Source: an uncultured Desulfobacteraceae bacterium
Lineage (GTDB): Bacteria; Desulfobacterota; Desulfobacteria; Desulfobacterales; UBA5852
Direction: 5' to 3'
Length of the DNA: 64,000 nt
Assembly: GCA_913060875.1 (NCBI GenBank)
Contig: CAJXSL010000003.1
Location: 21,045 to 85,044 of the forward strand
Positions 43,953 to 53,299 of the stretch are shown piece by piece (positions within the stretch are counted from its first letter, which is position 1; each line of letters starts with the position of its first letter). The translations under genes and the position numbers were made by a program. Under the pieces are notes generated by a model. It saw only the letters and a list, made by a program, of their open reading frames with translations. It did not search any database and was not told the DNA's origin.

Positions 43953-45026
43953 TCAAAAAACAACCGTATCCCCATTTCCGGTATAAACATTCGATGTATT
44001 CGCTTTGGCCAGGGTGCCGACCTTCTTGTAGGATAGAAATTTATCGGTGCCCGGCACGATGGGCAGACCGGCTTTGACCGCCTTTTCAGCCCAAATCCAG
44101 CCGGTGCAGTGGTTACAGGCAATTTTCTGCATGTCGTATTGTTTGACCCCGGCGATGATGTCATCCATTTTCGGATCCCAGTTTTCAAACGGCGAAATGT
44201 GGAGTCCACCGTAGCACCCGTAATTTTTCTTGCCGTCCTTGAAATTACGGCGGGCGTAATTGATCAGGGTCAGGATGCCAGGATGGCAGCAACCCGTCAC
44301 CGTCACATAGCCCTTATCTTTGATTTTGAAATACATGACGTTTTCACCCCGGACCTGAAGGGTCGCCGGCGCATCGAAAAACACCACCGCAGCGCCATCC
44401 TGCAATTTGTAGAGTTGGTCCGGTTTGGTAACGATGAGCTCGCCCGTGTGGGGGTGCGCATTTTTCGGGCAGCCCGGTGTGCTGGAAAAATCAGCGCCCT
44501 TCAGCAATTCAAAGCTTTTCTTCATCGACGTGGAGGGGAAATACATCTTGATGTCCGGCTGATGCTTCAGCGTACTCTCGATACCGAAATAATGATCGAT
44601 ATGATCGTGGGAAATCACCATGGTATCGATTTCTTTGTTCTGTAGCATTTTATCGACACCGCTTTTCTGGAAGACATAATCCATCCAATCGTTGCTCCAG
44701 CCGCTGTCCAGCAAATATTTGGTTTTTTTACCATCCAGGGCTTCGACCTCGATCAGCGCCGCATAACCGCCGAGGTTTTCCTCGTTATAGGTCACATCAT
44801 ACTGATTGGTGTTAATGCCGCCGGCAGCCTTGATGTCCTTGCCCAGCGTGGGGTTGTCGAACCAGCTGGTTTCTGAAATACATTCGACTTTAAGGCTCTT
44901 GATTTCCCCGAAATCCTGCTTCTTGCGTTTCGCGTATGCATTGCGCGGCACCGCCCCCATACCGCTGGTGAGGGCCAGGCCGGCCGATGTGGTTGCCAGA
45001 CGTTTGAGAAATGTTCTGCGCTGCAT
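43953..45026 (-). CDS. Tat-exported metallo-beta-lactamase-fold protein
   Basis: 357 residues. M-Q-R-R-T-F-L-K-R-L-A-T-T-S-A-G-L is a clear Tat signal (R-R-x-F-L-K). The metal site is H140-D-H142-x-D144-H145, the signature of MBL-fold hydrolases; a later C-C-H-P-G and a C-N-H-C-T-G-W motif may add ligands. The mature protein should be periplasmic. It begins the operon that continues with a membrane protein and two unknowns; C-H-P and C-N-H-C resemble the 7,8-dihydropterin synthase-like MBL group. The substrate is not known. Confidence 0.82.
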   Translation of the reverse strand: MQRRTFLKRLATTSAGLALTSGMGAVPRNAYAKRKKQDFGEIKSLKVECISETSWFDNPTLGKDIKAAGGINTNQYDVTYNEENLGGYAALIEVEALDGKKTKYLLDSGWSNDWMDYVFQKSGVDKMLQNKEIDTMVISHDHIDHYFGIESTLKHQPDIKMYFPSTSMKKSFELLKGADFSSTPGCPKNAHPHTGELIVTKPDQLYKLQDGAAVVFFDAPATLQVRGENVMYFKIKDKGYVTVTGCCHPGILTLINYARRNFKDGKKNYGCYGGLHISPFENWDPKMDDIIAGVKQYDMQKIACNHCTGWIWAEKAVKAGLPIVPGTDKFLSYKKVGTLAKANTSNVYTGNGDTVVF

Positions 45027-45500
45027 GAGCTGCCTCCTTGAAGTTTTGATGTTTATCTCATTAATCGCTCAAACAATTTTATCCGTAATGCACCACCGCC
45101 ATGGTGGTCATGAATCTCCTAATTTTTTGTATCGCTATTTCTTAAAGGGGGAGGAATGTGATGGACGATACTTGTTTTCGACAATGAATTCGTAGCAATT
45201 TTGATACATGTTGAATATTTGAGCCACATAATCTTGGTTTCCTTGGTTAGGAAAAGCCCCTATGGACGCAATAAGTTTTTGGCATGCCAGCCAACCGCGG
45301 CAACCATTTCAGAAAAGGTTTGCGGTCGAATGTCAAATGCATCGCATGCATCCTGCCACGGACAGGGCCATTCGAACGGTCCCATATAGCTTAAGCGCAA
45401 GTGTTGTTCCTTATTGCGCGCCCCCCAAAGTTGCAAGATATATTCCAATATTTGCTGTTTGCTGATTTTCGTTGCCGTGATCGCCGAAACCCCTTCGACG
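45027..45500. other. Intergenic region between two minus-strand operons
   Basis: The MBL promoter region lies at the left edge. No gene is supported; short ORFs at 45201-45465 look like chance. Confidence 0.4.
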
Positions 45501-45542
45501 GGAAAAAGGGCCGGGCATGGATTCCTGATCCGTGCCCGGCCC
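45500..45542 (-). terminator. Terminator of the TRAP operon
   Basis: GGGCCGGGCA...TGCCCGGCCC (arms 45508-45517 and 45533-45542) is a perfect 10-base stem; on the minus strand it is followed by TTTTT (AAAAA at 45503-45507). It lies 74 bases after the dctM stop. Confidence 0.85.
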
Positions 45543-45615
45543 GATGGTTTTTATTGGGTCTGTAAAAGGTGCGTTGTTCCGACAGGTGTTAAACGCCAAA
45601 CGCGTTTAACACCGT

Positions 45616-47004
45616 TCAGTTCCCATAGACGACCGCCGGCAGCCAGACCACCAGTTGCGGCCAGATGGCTATCAGGACCAGTCCCGTCAACTGTAGAATG
45701 ATAAACGGGACAACGCCTTTGTAGATGTCGACCAGTTGGACGCCCGGTGGGCAGACGCCTTTGAGGTAAAAAAGGGCAAACCCGACGGGAGGCGTCAAAA
45801 AGGAGGTCTGCAGGGTAACGGCGATCAAAATGACAAACCACAGCAGCTCGGGATTCGATATGACGCCGTAGCCGTTGACCTCGAAGCCCAGGGACGAAAC
45901 CACCGGCGCAATCAGGGGCAAAACGATCAAAGTTATCTCGATCCAGTCCAGGAAAAAACCCAGCATGAATACCACCCCCAGGATAACCGCCATGACGCCG
46001 TAAGGCCCAAACGGAATGCCGGTAAGGGCGCGTTCGATAAACTCGTCGCCGCCGAGCATGCGGAGCACGAGCGCAAATGTCGTCGCCCCCAGGAAAATCG
46101 CAAAAATGTAAGCGGTGGTATTGAAACAGCTTTTCATGACCTCCACGATTACCTTGAAGTTCAGCTTGCGGTTTACGGCAGCCAGGATGGTGGCGCCCAG
46201 AGCCCCGACACCGCTGGCTTCCGTCGGTGTCGTGATGCCGGCAAAAATGGAGCCGAGGACCGCTACAATCAAAATGGCGGGTGGCATGATCGTTCTCAGC
46301 ACGTCCAGCACCATGCGCCACTCGACCGGGCGTCGGTCCGGGTCCACCGGCGCGGCCTCCGGTTTGATCCAGCAGAAAATCAAAATGAAGCTGATGTATA
46401 ATGCCCCCAGAATCGTACCGGGCAACACCGCCCCCATGAACAAATCCCCGACGGAAAGGCCCAGTTGGTCGGCCATGATGACCAGCATGATGCTGGGCGG
46501 AATCAATATGCCCAGGGTTCCCGAACTGGCAACCGTCCCCAGGGCAAGGGTCTTGGAGTATCCCTGCCTGTTCATGGCCGGAAGGGAAAGCAGCCCCAGA
46601 AGCACGACAGAAGCACCGATGATGCCCGTGGAAGCCGCCAGGATAATGCCGATCAGCGTCACCGTGATCGCCAGGCCGCCGTGGACTTTGCCGAACAATT
46701 CCTGCATCGATTTCATCATCTTTTCGGCAATGCCGGATCGGTCCAGCATCAAGCCCATGAAAATGAACATGGGCAGGGCCACCAGGACCCAGTTGTCCAT
46801 ATACTTATAGATACGGTTGACCGACATGCCGAGGGTAAGATAGTCGAGCCCGATCATGGTGTTGAACCAGGTGTCGGCAATCATCGCAATAAACGTAAAA
46901 ATCACGGCAACGCCGCCGAGCACCCAGGCCACCGGAAACCCCGTGAAAAGAAGACCGATAAATGAAAGAAACATGGCGATGACAAAATAGTCGTTGATCT
47001 CCAT
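45616..47004 (-). CDS. dctM: TRAP transporter large permease (DctM)
   Basis: 462 residues of about twelve hydrophobic helices. G-M-S-V-N-R, L-G-I-L-I-P-P-S-I-M-L-V-I and a C-terminal Q-T-S-F-L-T-P-P-V-G-F-A-L-F are DctM hallmarks. The ion-coupled symporter subunit of tripartite TRAP carriers, working with DctQ and the periplasmic DctP. Overlapping expression with dctQ (7-base gap) supports one operon. TRAP systems import organic acids; the linked acyl-CoA genes suggest a carboxylate. Confidence 0.95.
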   Translation of the reverse strand: MEINDYFVIAMFLSFIGLLFTGFPVAWVLGGVAVIFTFIAMIADTWFNTMIGLDYLTLGMSVNRIYKYMDNWVLVALPMFIFMGLMLDRSGIAEKMMKSMQELFGKVHGGLAITVTLIGIILAASTGIIGASVVLLGLLSLPAMNRQGYSKTLALGTVASSGTLGILIPPSIMLVIMADQLGLSVGDLFMGAVLPGTILGALYISFILIFCWIKPEAAPVDPDRRPVEWRMVLDVLRTIMPPAILIVAVLGSIFAGITTPTEASGVGALGATILAAVNRKLNFKVIVEVMKSCFNTTAYIFAIFLGATTFALVLRMLGGDEFIERALTGIPFGPYGVMAVILGVVFMLGFFLDWIEITLIVLPLIAPVVSSLGFEVNGYGVISNPELLWFVILIAVTLQTSFLTPPVGFALFYLKGVCPPGVQLVDIYKGVVPFIILQLTGLVLIAIWPQLVVWLPAVVYGN

Positions 47005-47011
47005 CGATACC

Positions 47012-47533
47012 TTATCCTTTCCTCAGGGCGGCAAAAATACGAACTGCCCGCGAAACCGTGGCAATGATCAGCAGCCCGAAACTCACCGGCACCACCCCCT
47101 TGATCGCCCACCTGAACGGCAGCCCCAGGGGCGCATCCGAACTCTCGTTGACACGAAACGATTCGTAAACGAAATCCAGACTCTGGTGGAAGATGACAAT
47201 CAGGAAAGGCAGCAGCAGAACAATGATGCCGAACAGATCCCATCGTTTTTTCCAAAGCGGCGATAGTCTGGAATGGATGATATCCACCCGGATATGGGTG
47301 TCGGTGATCTGCGCGTAAGAAGCCCCGAACATGATGCCGATGCCGTACAGATGCCACTGCAATTCTTCCAGCTTGACCATCCCGTGGCCGAAACCGTACC
47401 GCAGGACGACCTGCAGGATAATCACCAGGATAAGGATGCCGTTGCACCACATCACGACGTGGCCGATCCCCATTATAAAATTGTCGATGGTGTCGCAAAA
47501 CCGATTGGACGGTTCTTTCGTCTCTAACGCCAT
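47012..47533 (-). CDS. dctQ: TRAP transporter small permease (DctQ)
   Basis: 173 residues with four hydrophobic helices and the DctQ motif E-E-L-Q-W-H-L-Y-G-I. It joins DctM in the membrane to form the QM permease. Between dctP and dctQ there is a 210-base gap with a strong hairpin. Confidence 0.9.
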   Translation of the reverse strand: MALETKEPSNRFCDTIDNFIMGIGHVVMWCNGILILVIILQVVLRYGFGHGMVKLEELQWHLYGIGIMFGASYAQITDTHIRVDIIHSRLSPLWKKRWDLFGIIVLLLPFLIVIFHQSLDFVYESFRVNESSDAPLGLPFRWAIKGVVPVSFGLLIIATVSRAVRIFAALRKG

Positions 47534-47692
47534 GTTGACTGTCTCCGATAATCAGGAGGTGCTAGCCTTGAAGCCCAACACCCCCTTTGATTTGATCGCC
47601 CGAAGTCAATTTTCCAGCCGATCTGCCAGAGGCAAACCGCTCCTCCGGCCTGACGGCAGATCGTCGGTGAAGTCTCCGGGCTGATTTCACTA

Positions 47693-47726
47693 CGCGAAGG
47701 CCCGCTGTTATCAGCAAGCCTTCGCG
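47693..47726 (-). terminator. Strong hairpin between dctP and dctQ
   Basis: CGCGAAGGC-CC-GCTG-TTAT-CAGC-AA-GCCTTCGCG: a two-part stem (9 plus 4 pairs) with a TTAT loop. There is no T-run, so it is more likely a transcript-processing or mRNA-stability element that sets dctP to a higher level than dctQM, a usual need for binding proteins, than a terminator. Confidence 0.6.
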
Positions 47727-47742
47727 CGTTTTGCATAACCGC

Positions 47743-48858
47743 CTACTTGTCGAGACCGCGCGGCAGAAATGCGTGGTTTTCCCACAGATTGTAGGTTTCC
47801 CGGAAAGCGCTCAAATCTTCCCAGGATTTCTTGAACATGGGACTTTCGGCGGAAAGTTCTTTAGCGACCTCCATCCAGGCGCCCTCAAAGGCCGCCAGGA
47901 GCTCCTTGGAATAATAGAGGTTTTGCACGCCGTGCTTTTCAACATTCTCTTTCATTACGTTGGCCTGAATGGACTCCGTGTAAGCAAAAGCATCCAGGGT
48001 CGCCGCCTTGCAGAGAACTTCGAGAACCATCTGCTGGTGTTCACTCATCGCGTTCCAGGTGTCTTTGTTGATAAGAAGTTCGAAAAGAGTCGCCTGCTGA
48101 TGCCAGCCGGGGAAATAATTATATTTTGCGATTTTATAAAAACCCAGACGGGTATCGATGGCCGGCATGGAGAACTCCGTGGCCTCGATGGCGTTCTTTT
48201 CCAGCGCCGGAAAAATTTCGCCGCCGGGTATCAGGCTGACGGAGGCACCCAGTTTCTGGAGGACTTTACCCCCCAGGCCGTAATAGCGAATTTTCAGGCC
48301 TTTCAGGTCATCCACCGAGTTGATCGGTTTTTTGAACCATCCGCCGGTTTCCGGAGCAATGATCCCGCAGGGAATCACATGGACGTTATAGCCACCCGTG
48401 TCATACATCTCCTGATAGAGCTTGCGCCCGTTGCCATGATACATCCAGGCGAGAAATTCGCCGGCTTCAGGACCGAAGGGGACGGTGGAGAAAATCGAGG
48501 ATCCCGGCATTTTCCCTTCCCAGTAACCGGAAATGCTGTAACCGGCATTGACCTTGCCCTCGGAAACCGCATCCAGGATCTCAAACGGCGCGATCAGCTT
48601 GCCCGGTTCATACACTTTCATTTTCAGACTGCCGTTACTGGCCGTCTGAATCCGTTCGGCGACCCAGGTCGTGGTGGTCCCCAACCCCGGAAGCGCAGAA
48701 GAATAGGTGCTCGGAACCTTCAACAAAACGGGTTTTTCCTTTTTCGCAAAGGCCGGTCCGCTGATGGACACCATCAGAAATACAGCGACCACGAGATAAA
48801 CGATTGCCAATGTAGACCTTCTCATAACTGCCTCCCTTATTGAATTAACGTTCCCCAA
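47743..48858 (-). CDS. dctP: TRAP transporter substrate-binding protein (DctP)
   Basis: 371 residues with an N-terminal signal peptide (R-S-T-L-A-I-V-Y-L-V-V-A-V-F-L-M-V-S) cut near A-F-A-K-K. L-K-I-R-Y-Y-G-L-G-G and E-A-T-E-F-S-M-P are DctP motifs. Periplasmic receptor for a carboxylate; the conserved Arg that binds the carboxylate is the one in the L-K-I-R motif. Start 48858 with GGGAGGCAG upstream. The adjacent catabolic genes suggest a branched or hydroxy acid as substrate. Confidence 0.92.
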   Translation of the reverse strand: MGNVNSIREAVMRRSTLAIVYLVVAVFLMVSISGPAFAKKEKPVLLKVPSTYSSALPGLGTTTTWVAERIQTASNGSLKMKVYEPGKLIAPFEILDAVSEGKVNAGYSISGYWEGKMPGSSIFSTVPFGPEAGEFLAWMYHGNGRKLYQEMYDTGGYNVHVIPCGIIAPETGGWFKKPINSVDDLKGLKIRYYGLGGKVLQKLGASVSLIPGGEIFPALEKNAIEATEFSMPAIDTRLGFYKIAKYNYFPGWHQQATLFELLINKDTWNAMSEHQQMVLEVLCKAATLDAFAYTESIQANVMKENVEKHGVQNLYYSKELLAAFEGAWMEVAKELSAESPMFKKSWEDLSAFRETYNLWENHAFLPRGLDK

Positions 48859-48938
48859 AACATTGCAAATATATGGACAACGGCGGCGCGGTGCCGCCGG
48901 CTATGATCAGCACGCCCGGATACGGGCACGTATCAATT

Positions 48939-49715
48939 TCAACGGCTTCTGGCCCTACCGTGCCGCGCTTCGCCGGAACTGAAAAACGCTCCCGCAAATC
49001 GGGAAAGTCCGAACATAATCAAATTGGCGGCGTCCATGGCCTCCGGCAAGGCCGCGGCCATGTCGGAACGCATGCTCAGGTTGAAATACCGGATGCCGCC
49101 CCTTCCCTCCGCTTGATGCGCCGGATAAAAAGTCGGCGCCTGAACAGGGCTGTTCGCGAGCAGCCCTTGCCCCGCTTGGATTTCCTGCCAGAAGATGTTC
49201 CCGATAACACCGGTTTGGCTTTGCGTTGCCAGCATCCTGTCGGTGACCCGCCGGCTGAACAAAAAAGGGGCCCGGTAGAGGCGCCGGCTGATATCGTCGT
49301 ATTGTTCTATGGTGGCGACCGCCGTGGTGCGGACCGATGGGGGAATGTTGGCGAGATAGCGAATCTGGCCGATTTTGGCAGCCTCGGAAAGAGCATACTC
49401 AACCTGACGGTCCCGGGTTGGATCGATGGTTAGGTATATCATCTGGCCACCCATTTCGCGGGCGATCTGTTGCGTCATTTTGCCTTCCTGCTCGTCAGCA
49501 TCCAGACCTACCGTCATTAGGTTGTTGACGGCCGCCGCAATGGCGGTGGCCCGACCAATACCGGCCGCCGCACCGGTTACGATGCAGACATTGTCCGGAT
49601 TGAAGGCGCGGTCATCGAGCAGCAGGATTTGCTCCCTGTCGATCTTCTCGGATTGGCGCTTGATTTTTTGGCGTATCCTGATGGCTATCTGCTCCCGGTT
49701 AGTCGATCGTTCCAG
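48939..49715 (-). pseudogene. Degenerate SDR-like ORF without a start codon
   Basis: The frame is open between stops for about 258 codons. It contains V-C-I-V-T-G-A-A-A-G-I-G-R-A-T-A-I-A-A-A-V, the Rossmann glycine motif, but the second half lacks Y-x-x-x-K, and no ATG, GTG or TTG precedes the Rossmann motif in frame; the first ATG is at 49517, inside the domain. Probably a decayed or unusually started short-chain dehydrogenase. It lies between the TRAP operon and the sigma-54 activator. Confidence 0.5.
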
Positions 49716-49920
49716 CTAAAAAGCAACTTTGGTGCCAATCAATTTCATGCCTCGGGGGTGATGGTAGGAGACTGGCTTTCTGAACGGCGGCGTTTGATCC
49801 GAAGAAAAACAGACCAGGTCGGTGGCTTCTCCCAGCACGTTAAAAACAACTTGCATTTACAGGGGAGATATGTATCAAATATTCTACATGACGCTACTAT
49901 GATACGGGGAACACGACAAA

Positions 49921-51345
49921 ATGAAGACAATGCGTTCCAATCCAAATACCTCTGATGTCGTCCAGGCCCTGACAAGGGACCTGGACCGCTTTAATCTCAT
50001 CTTCGACAGCATACGTGACGGCGCTCTGGTTACCGACCAAGACGGCATCATCACACATTTCAACCAGCCATACGGTAAATTTCTGGGTATAGAGCCGGAA
50101 TTGGCGATTGGCAAACACTGCACTGAAATTGTGGAAAACACCCGGATGCATATCGTTGCTAAAACCGGCAAACCCGAAATCAATCGGGCCCAAAAAATCA
50201 AGGGGCAGGAGATGATCGTCCAGCGCATTCCTATCCGCAAGGATGGCCGGATTGCCGCCGTGTACGGTCAGGTCGTCTTCAAGGATGTCAGAGATATCAA
50301 GCAGTTGGTTAAAAAGCTTTCACTCCTCGAGTCCAAGGTAAAGCTCTATGAACAGGAACTCATCAACCTGCGCTCCACCCGATACAAGCTGGACAGTATT
50401 GTTGGCGTTAGCCCGGCCATCGATAGATTGAAAAAAGAAGCGCTAAAAGCCACGTCCAATCATTTTCCGGTTCTGATCACCGGGGAAAGCGGCACAGGGA
50501 AAGAACTGTTTGCCCAGGCCATACACCACGCCAGCCCCCGCAACCTGCACCCGTTTGTAAGAATCAACTGCGCCGCTATTCCCCGCGAATTGCTGGAGTC
50601 CGAACTCTTTGGGTACGAGAAGGGGGCCTTTACCGGCGCCAAGCCGGGAGGCAAGCCGGGTAAATTCGAACTGGCCCATAAGGGGTCTTTTTTTCTTGAT
50701 GAAATCGGCGAGCTGCCTATCGAAATGCAACCAAAACTCTTGCGGGTTCTCGAAGAGAAAGAATTCGAACACGTTGGCGGCAACAAAATCATCCGTTCTA
50801 ATTTTCGACTTATTGCTGCAACCAATCGGGATCTGGAAACAATGATGCGCAATGGTCTTTTTCGCAGAGATCTCTTTTACCGCCTGAATGTCATTTCCAT
50901 CGATATCCCTCCCTTACGCAAGCGCCGGGAAGACATCATTCCCCTTTCCCGTCACCTGCTGAAAAATATGGCCGATGAATTTTTGATCGGAGAAAAAGAA
51001 TTGACCGCGGAAGCAGAAAAAATCCTTCGAAATCATCATTGGCCGGGCAACGTACGAGAACTGACCAACGTTCTGGAACGGGCCCTTTCGACCATGGAAG
51101 GCGACAGTATTACCCTTGACGATCTACCGTTTTATCTCCGGCAGACCGGCAACCAATCGGCAACGTCTCCATCCACCCTCAAGCAGGCTCAAATGCGCGC
51201 CGAAAAGGATGCCATACAAAAGGCACTGAGTGAGTCCGGCAACAATAAGGCTCTGGCAGCCCGTATCCTTGGCATCCACCGTACCCTTTTATACAAAAAA
51301 ATGAAGCGCTACCGGATTGGCAACGATAGCAAAAAATATGTGTAG
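49921..51345 (+). CDS. PAS-sigma-54-dependent transcriptional activator
   Basis: 474 residues. PAS domain (residues 20-120), then an AAA+ domain with Walker A G-E-S-G-T-G-K-E (187-194), the sigma-54-contact loop G-A-F-T-G-A (about 237-242) and Walker B F-F-L-D-E-I-G-E-L. C-terminal Fis-type HTH (N-N-K-A-L-A-A-R-I-L-G-I-H-R-T-L-L-Y). It activates RNA polymerase with sigma-54 in response to a small-molecule or redox signal sensed by PAS. It is transcribed towards the CoA-transferase gene; a sigma-54 promoter lies at 53219, so it probably controls these genes. Confidence 0.93.
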   Translation: MKTMRSNPNTSDVVQALTRDLDRFNLIFDSIRDGALVTDQDGIITHFNQPYGKFLGIEPELAIGKHCTEIVENTRMHIVAKTGKPEINRAQKIKGQEMIVQRIPIRKDGRIAAVYGQVVFKDVRDIKQLVKKLSLLESKVKLYEQELINLRSTRYKLDSIVGVSPAIDRLKKEALKATSNHFPVLITGESGTGKELFAQAIHHASPRNLHPFVRINCAAIPRELLESELFGYEKGAFTGAKPGGKPGKFELAHKGSFFLDEIGELPIEMQPKLLRVLEEKEFEHVGGNKIIRSNFRLIAATNRDLETMMRNGLFRRDLFYRLNVISIDIPPLRKRREDIIPLSRHLLKNMADEFLIGEKELTAEAEKILRNHHWPGNVRELTNVLERALSTMEGDSITLDDLPFYLRQTGNQSATSPSTLKQAQMRAEKDAIQKALSESGNNKALAARILGIHRTLLYKKMKRYRIGNDSKKYV

Positions 51346-51403
51346 AACATTTGATACATTGCTTTCGCGCGCTCGGCATTGACCTGCAGAGCCTCCAATT
51401 CAA

Positions 51404-51480
51404 GCACGCAAAAAAAGCCGGACAAAAATCCCGAGTCCCCTGTTAATGGGCATCGGGATTTGTTGTCCGGCTTAGCGTGC
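51404..51480 (-). terminator. Bidirectional terminator with long stem
   Basis: AGCCGGACAAAAATCCCGA (51416-51434) pairs with TCGGGATTTGTTGTCCGGCT (51453-51472); the outer GCACGC/GCGTGC extends it. On the minus strand the stem is followed by TTTTTTT. It separates the convergent sigma-54 activator and CoA-transferase genes. Confidence 0.85.
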
Positions 51481-51514
51481 CGGCCAAGCGGCTTTTCGTC
51501 CAGAAGAAAACCGT

Positions 51515-53092
51515 TTAAGCAAAGGTGGTTGCGATTCCCATGGGTTCGGCCTTGAAGATACGCGAATCCATGAAAGCCGGATCCGACGGGATCACGGGCG
51601 TAAAATCCATAAGGGCCAGAATATCCTTTTCAATATCAACGCCCGGGGCGATTTCGATAAGTTCCATGCCGCCCTCGGTCAGTCTGAAAACACAGCGCTC
51701 GGTAACGTAAAGGACCGTCTGCCCGCTTTTCAAGGCATATTCGCCGCTGAAGGTGATGTGCTCCACGCTTTCCAAGAATTTCTTGAAGCGTCCTTCTTTT
51801 TCAATACACAACCGGCCGTCGCGGAAAGCGACCTGGAGCCCGCCCGCCGTAAAGGTCCCCATGAATATGACCCGTTTGGCATTCTGGGTGATATCGATAA
51901 ACCCCCCGGCTCCCGCAAGCTTCGGGCCGAACTTGCTGACATTCAGATTGCCCTGCTGGTCCGCCTGGGCCAACCCCAGGAAAGCCACATCCAGGCCGCC
52001 GCCATGATAAAAATCAAACTGCGCCGGCTGACCGATGATAGCCTGGGTATTCGTCGCGGCGCCAAAATTGAGCCCGCCGGCCGGCAGCCCCCCGATAACG
52101 CCGGGTTCCGCCGTCAGCGTGAACCGGTCAAGCACCCCCTCCTCATTGGCCACAGGGGCCACACCTTCCGACATGCCGATGCCCAGGTTGACGATGTCGC
52201 CATCCTGGAGCTCGAAAACGGCCCGCCGGGCAATAATTTTGCGTTCCGTCATCGCCATGGGAGCCAGGTTTTCCATGGGCACCTTGACCTCCCCGCTGAA
52301 AGAGGGGTCGTATTGCACGGCAAACGTCTGCCAGTGATTTTCCGGTTTCGAAACCACCACATGATCCACCAGGACGCCGGGAATCTTCACCTGCTTGGGA
52401 TGCAGGGTTCCGGCCTGGGCGATGCGCTCCACAGCAACGATCACGATGCCGCCGCTGTTGTGGGCCGCCGTGGCAATCTCGAGGGATTCCAGTGTCAGGG
52501 CCTCTTTCTCGGTGGTGATATTGCCGTCCTCATCCGCCGTTGTTCCTCTGAGGATCGCAACGTCGATCGGAAAGGTTCGGTAAGCAAGGTATTCCTTTCC
52601 GTCGAACTCGATCAAATCGACGATCTCTTCGGTGGTTCGGGAATTGATCTTTCCACCCGTGTTGCGCGGATCGACAAAAGTTCCCAAGCCCACATGGCTG
52701 ATGGTGCGGGGCTTGTGTGCGGCGATGTCCCGGTACATGTGGGAAATAATGCCCTGGGGAAGATTGTAGCCGATAACCTTATTTTCAATGGCCAGCTTGG
52801 CCAGGTTCGGTGCCAGGCCCCAATGACCGCCGATTACCCTTGCCACCAGACCCTCATGACCAAAGTGATTTAATCCTCGGGTCGCGCTGTCCCCCTGACC
52901 GGCGGCATACATGATGGTCAGATTATTCGGCCGCGCCTGGGACAGGAAGGACGCTTCGATGGCAGCAAAAATTTCTTCCGGAATGGCGGTCGCCACAAAG
53001 CCGCCGAAGGCAATGGTGTCACCGTCCTTGATAAGTTCGACAGCCGTTTCGGCTGAAATAATTTTTCCGCTTTGCTTCGATGGACTGGCCAT
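51515..53092 (-). CDS. Acyl-CoA:carboxylate CoA-transferase (fused alpha-beta)
   Basis: 525 residues, length typical of propionate/acetate CoA-transferases with both halves fused. G-G-F-V-A-T-A-I-P near the start and G-L-G-T-F-V-D-P-R are alpha-half motifs; the beta-half has E-N-L-A-P and T-A-E-P-G-V-I-G-G, where E is the catalytic glutamate that forms a gamma-glutamyl-CoA thioester. It activates the incoming carboxylate with CoA from acetyl- or succinyl-CoA. Divergent from the SDR-thiolase operon with a 207-base regulatory region. Confidence 0.92.
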   Translation of the reverse strand: MASPSKQSGKIISAETAVELIKDGDTIAFGGFVATAIPEEIFAAIEASFLSQARPNNLTIMYAAGQGDSATRGLNHFGHEGLVARVIGGHWGLAPNLAKLAIENKVIGYNLPQGIISHMYRDIAAHKPRTISHVGLGTFVDPRNTGGKINSRTTEEIVDLIEFDGKEYLAYRTFPIDVAILRGTTADEDGNITTEKEALTLESLEIATAAHNSGGIVIVAVERIAQAGTLHPKQVKIPGVLVDHVVVSKPENHWQTFAVQYDPSFSGEVKVPMENLAPMAMTERKIIARRAVFELQDGDIVNLGIGMSEGVAPVANEEGVLDRFTLTAEPGVIGGLPAGGLNFGAATNTQAIIGQPAQFDFYHGGGLDVAFLGLAQADQQGNLNVSKFGPKLAGAGGFIDITQNAKRVIFMGTFTAGGLQVAFRDGRLCIEKEGRFKKFLESVEHITFSGEYALKSGQTVLYVTERCVFRLTEGGMELIEIAPGVDIEKDILALMDFTPVIPSDPAFMDSRIFKAEPMGIATTFA

Positions 53093-53218
53093 TCCTTTAC
53101 TCCTCTCTTATCTTGAAAACAATTATCGGAAGAGACTTCCGCCACCACCGGCAACATACAAAATTTATACCAGCCCATTCCTGTCCACCCAATTGTCGCA
53201 GACGACGGCCGGCAAAAA

Positions 53219-53234
53219 TGGCCTGCAAATTGCA
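53219..53234 (+). promoter_or_regulatory. Sigma-54 promoter of the SDR-thiolase-MFS operon
   Basis: TGGCCTGCAAATTGCA matches TGGCACG-N4-TTGCA: GG and GC are separated by exactly 10 bases. A start near 53245 leaves a 55-base leader to the SDR ATG at 53300 (AAGGAGAA at 53286). Confidence 0.7.
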
Positions 53235-53299
53235 GGCGCTTCGATGCCGTTTAGAAGAGCAACCATTCCATCTTCATCCAAGAATAAGGAGAAATTAAA

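Noticed and set aside
48865..48880. TTGTCC-N5-TTTGC sigma-54-like site upstream of dctP
   Set aside because: The -24 G-G is G-T and the start would fall at or inside the dctP start codon.
53156..53172. Sigma-54-like site for the divergent CoA-transferase gene
   Set aside because: GG-N10-GT instead of GG-N10-GC; too weak to call.
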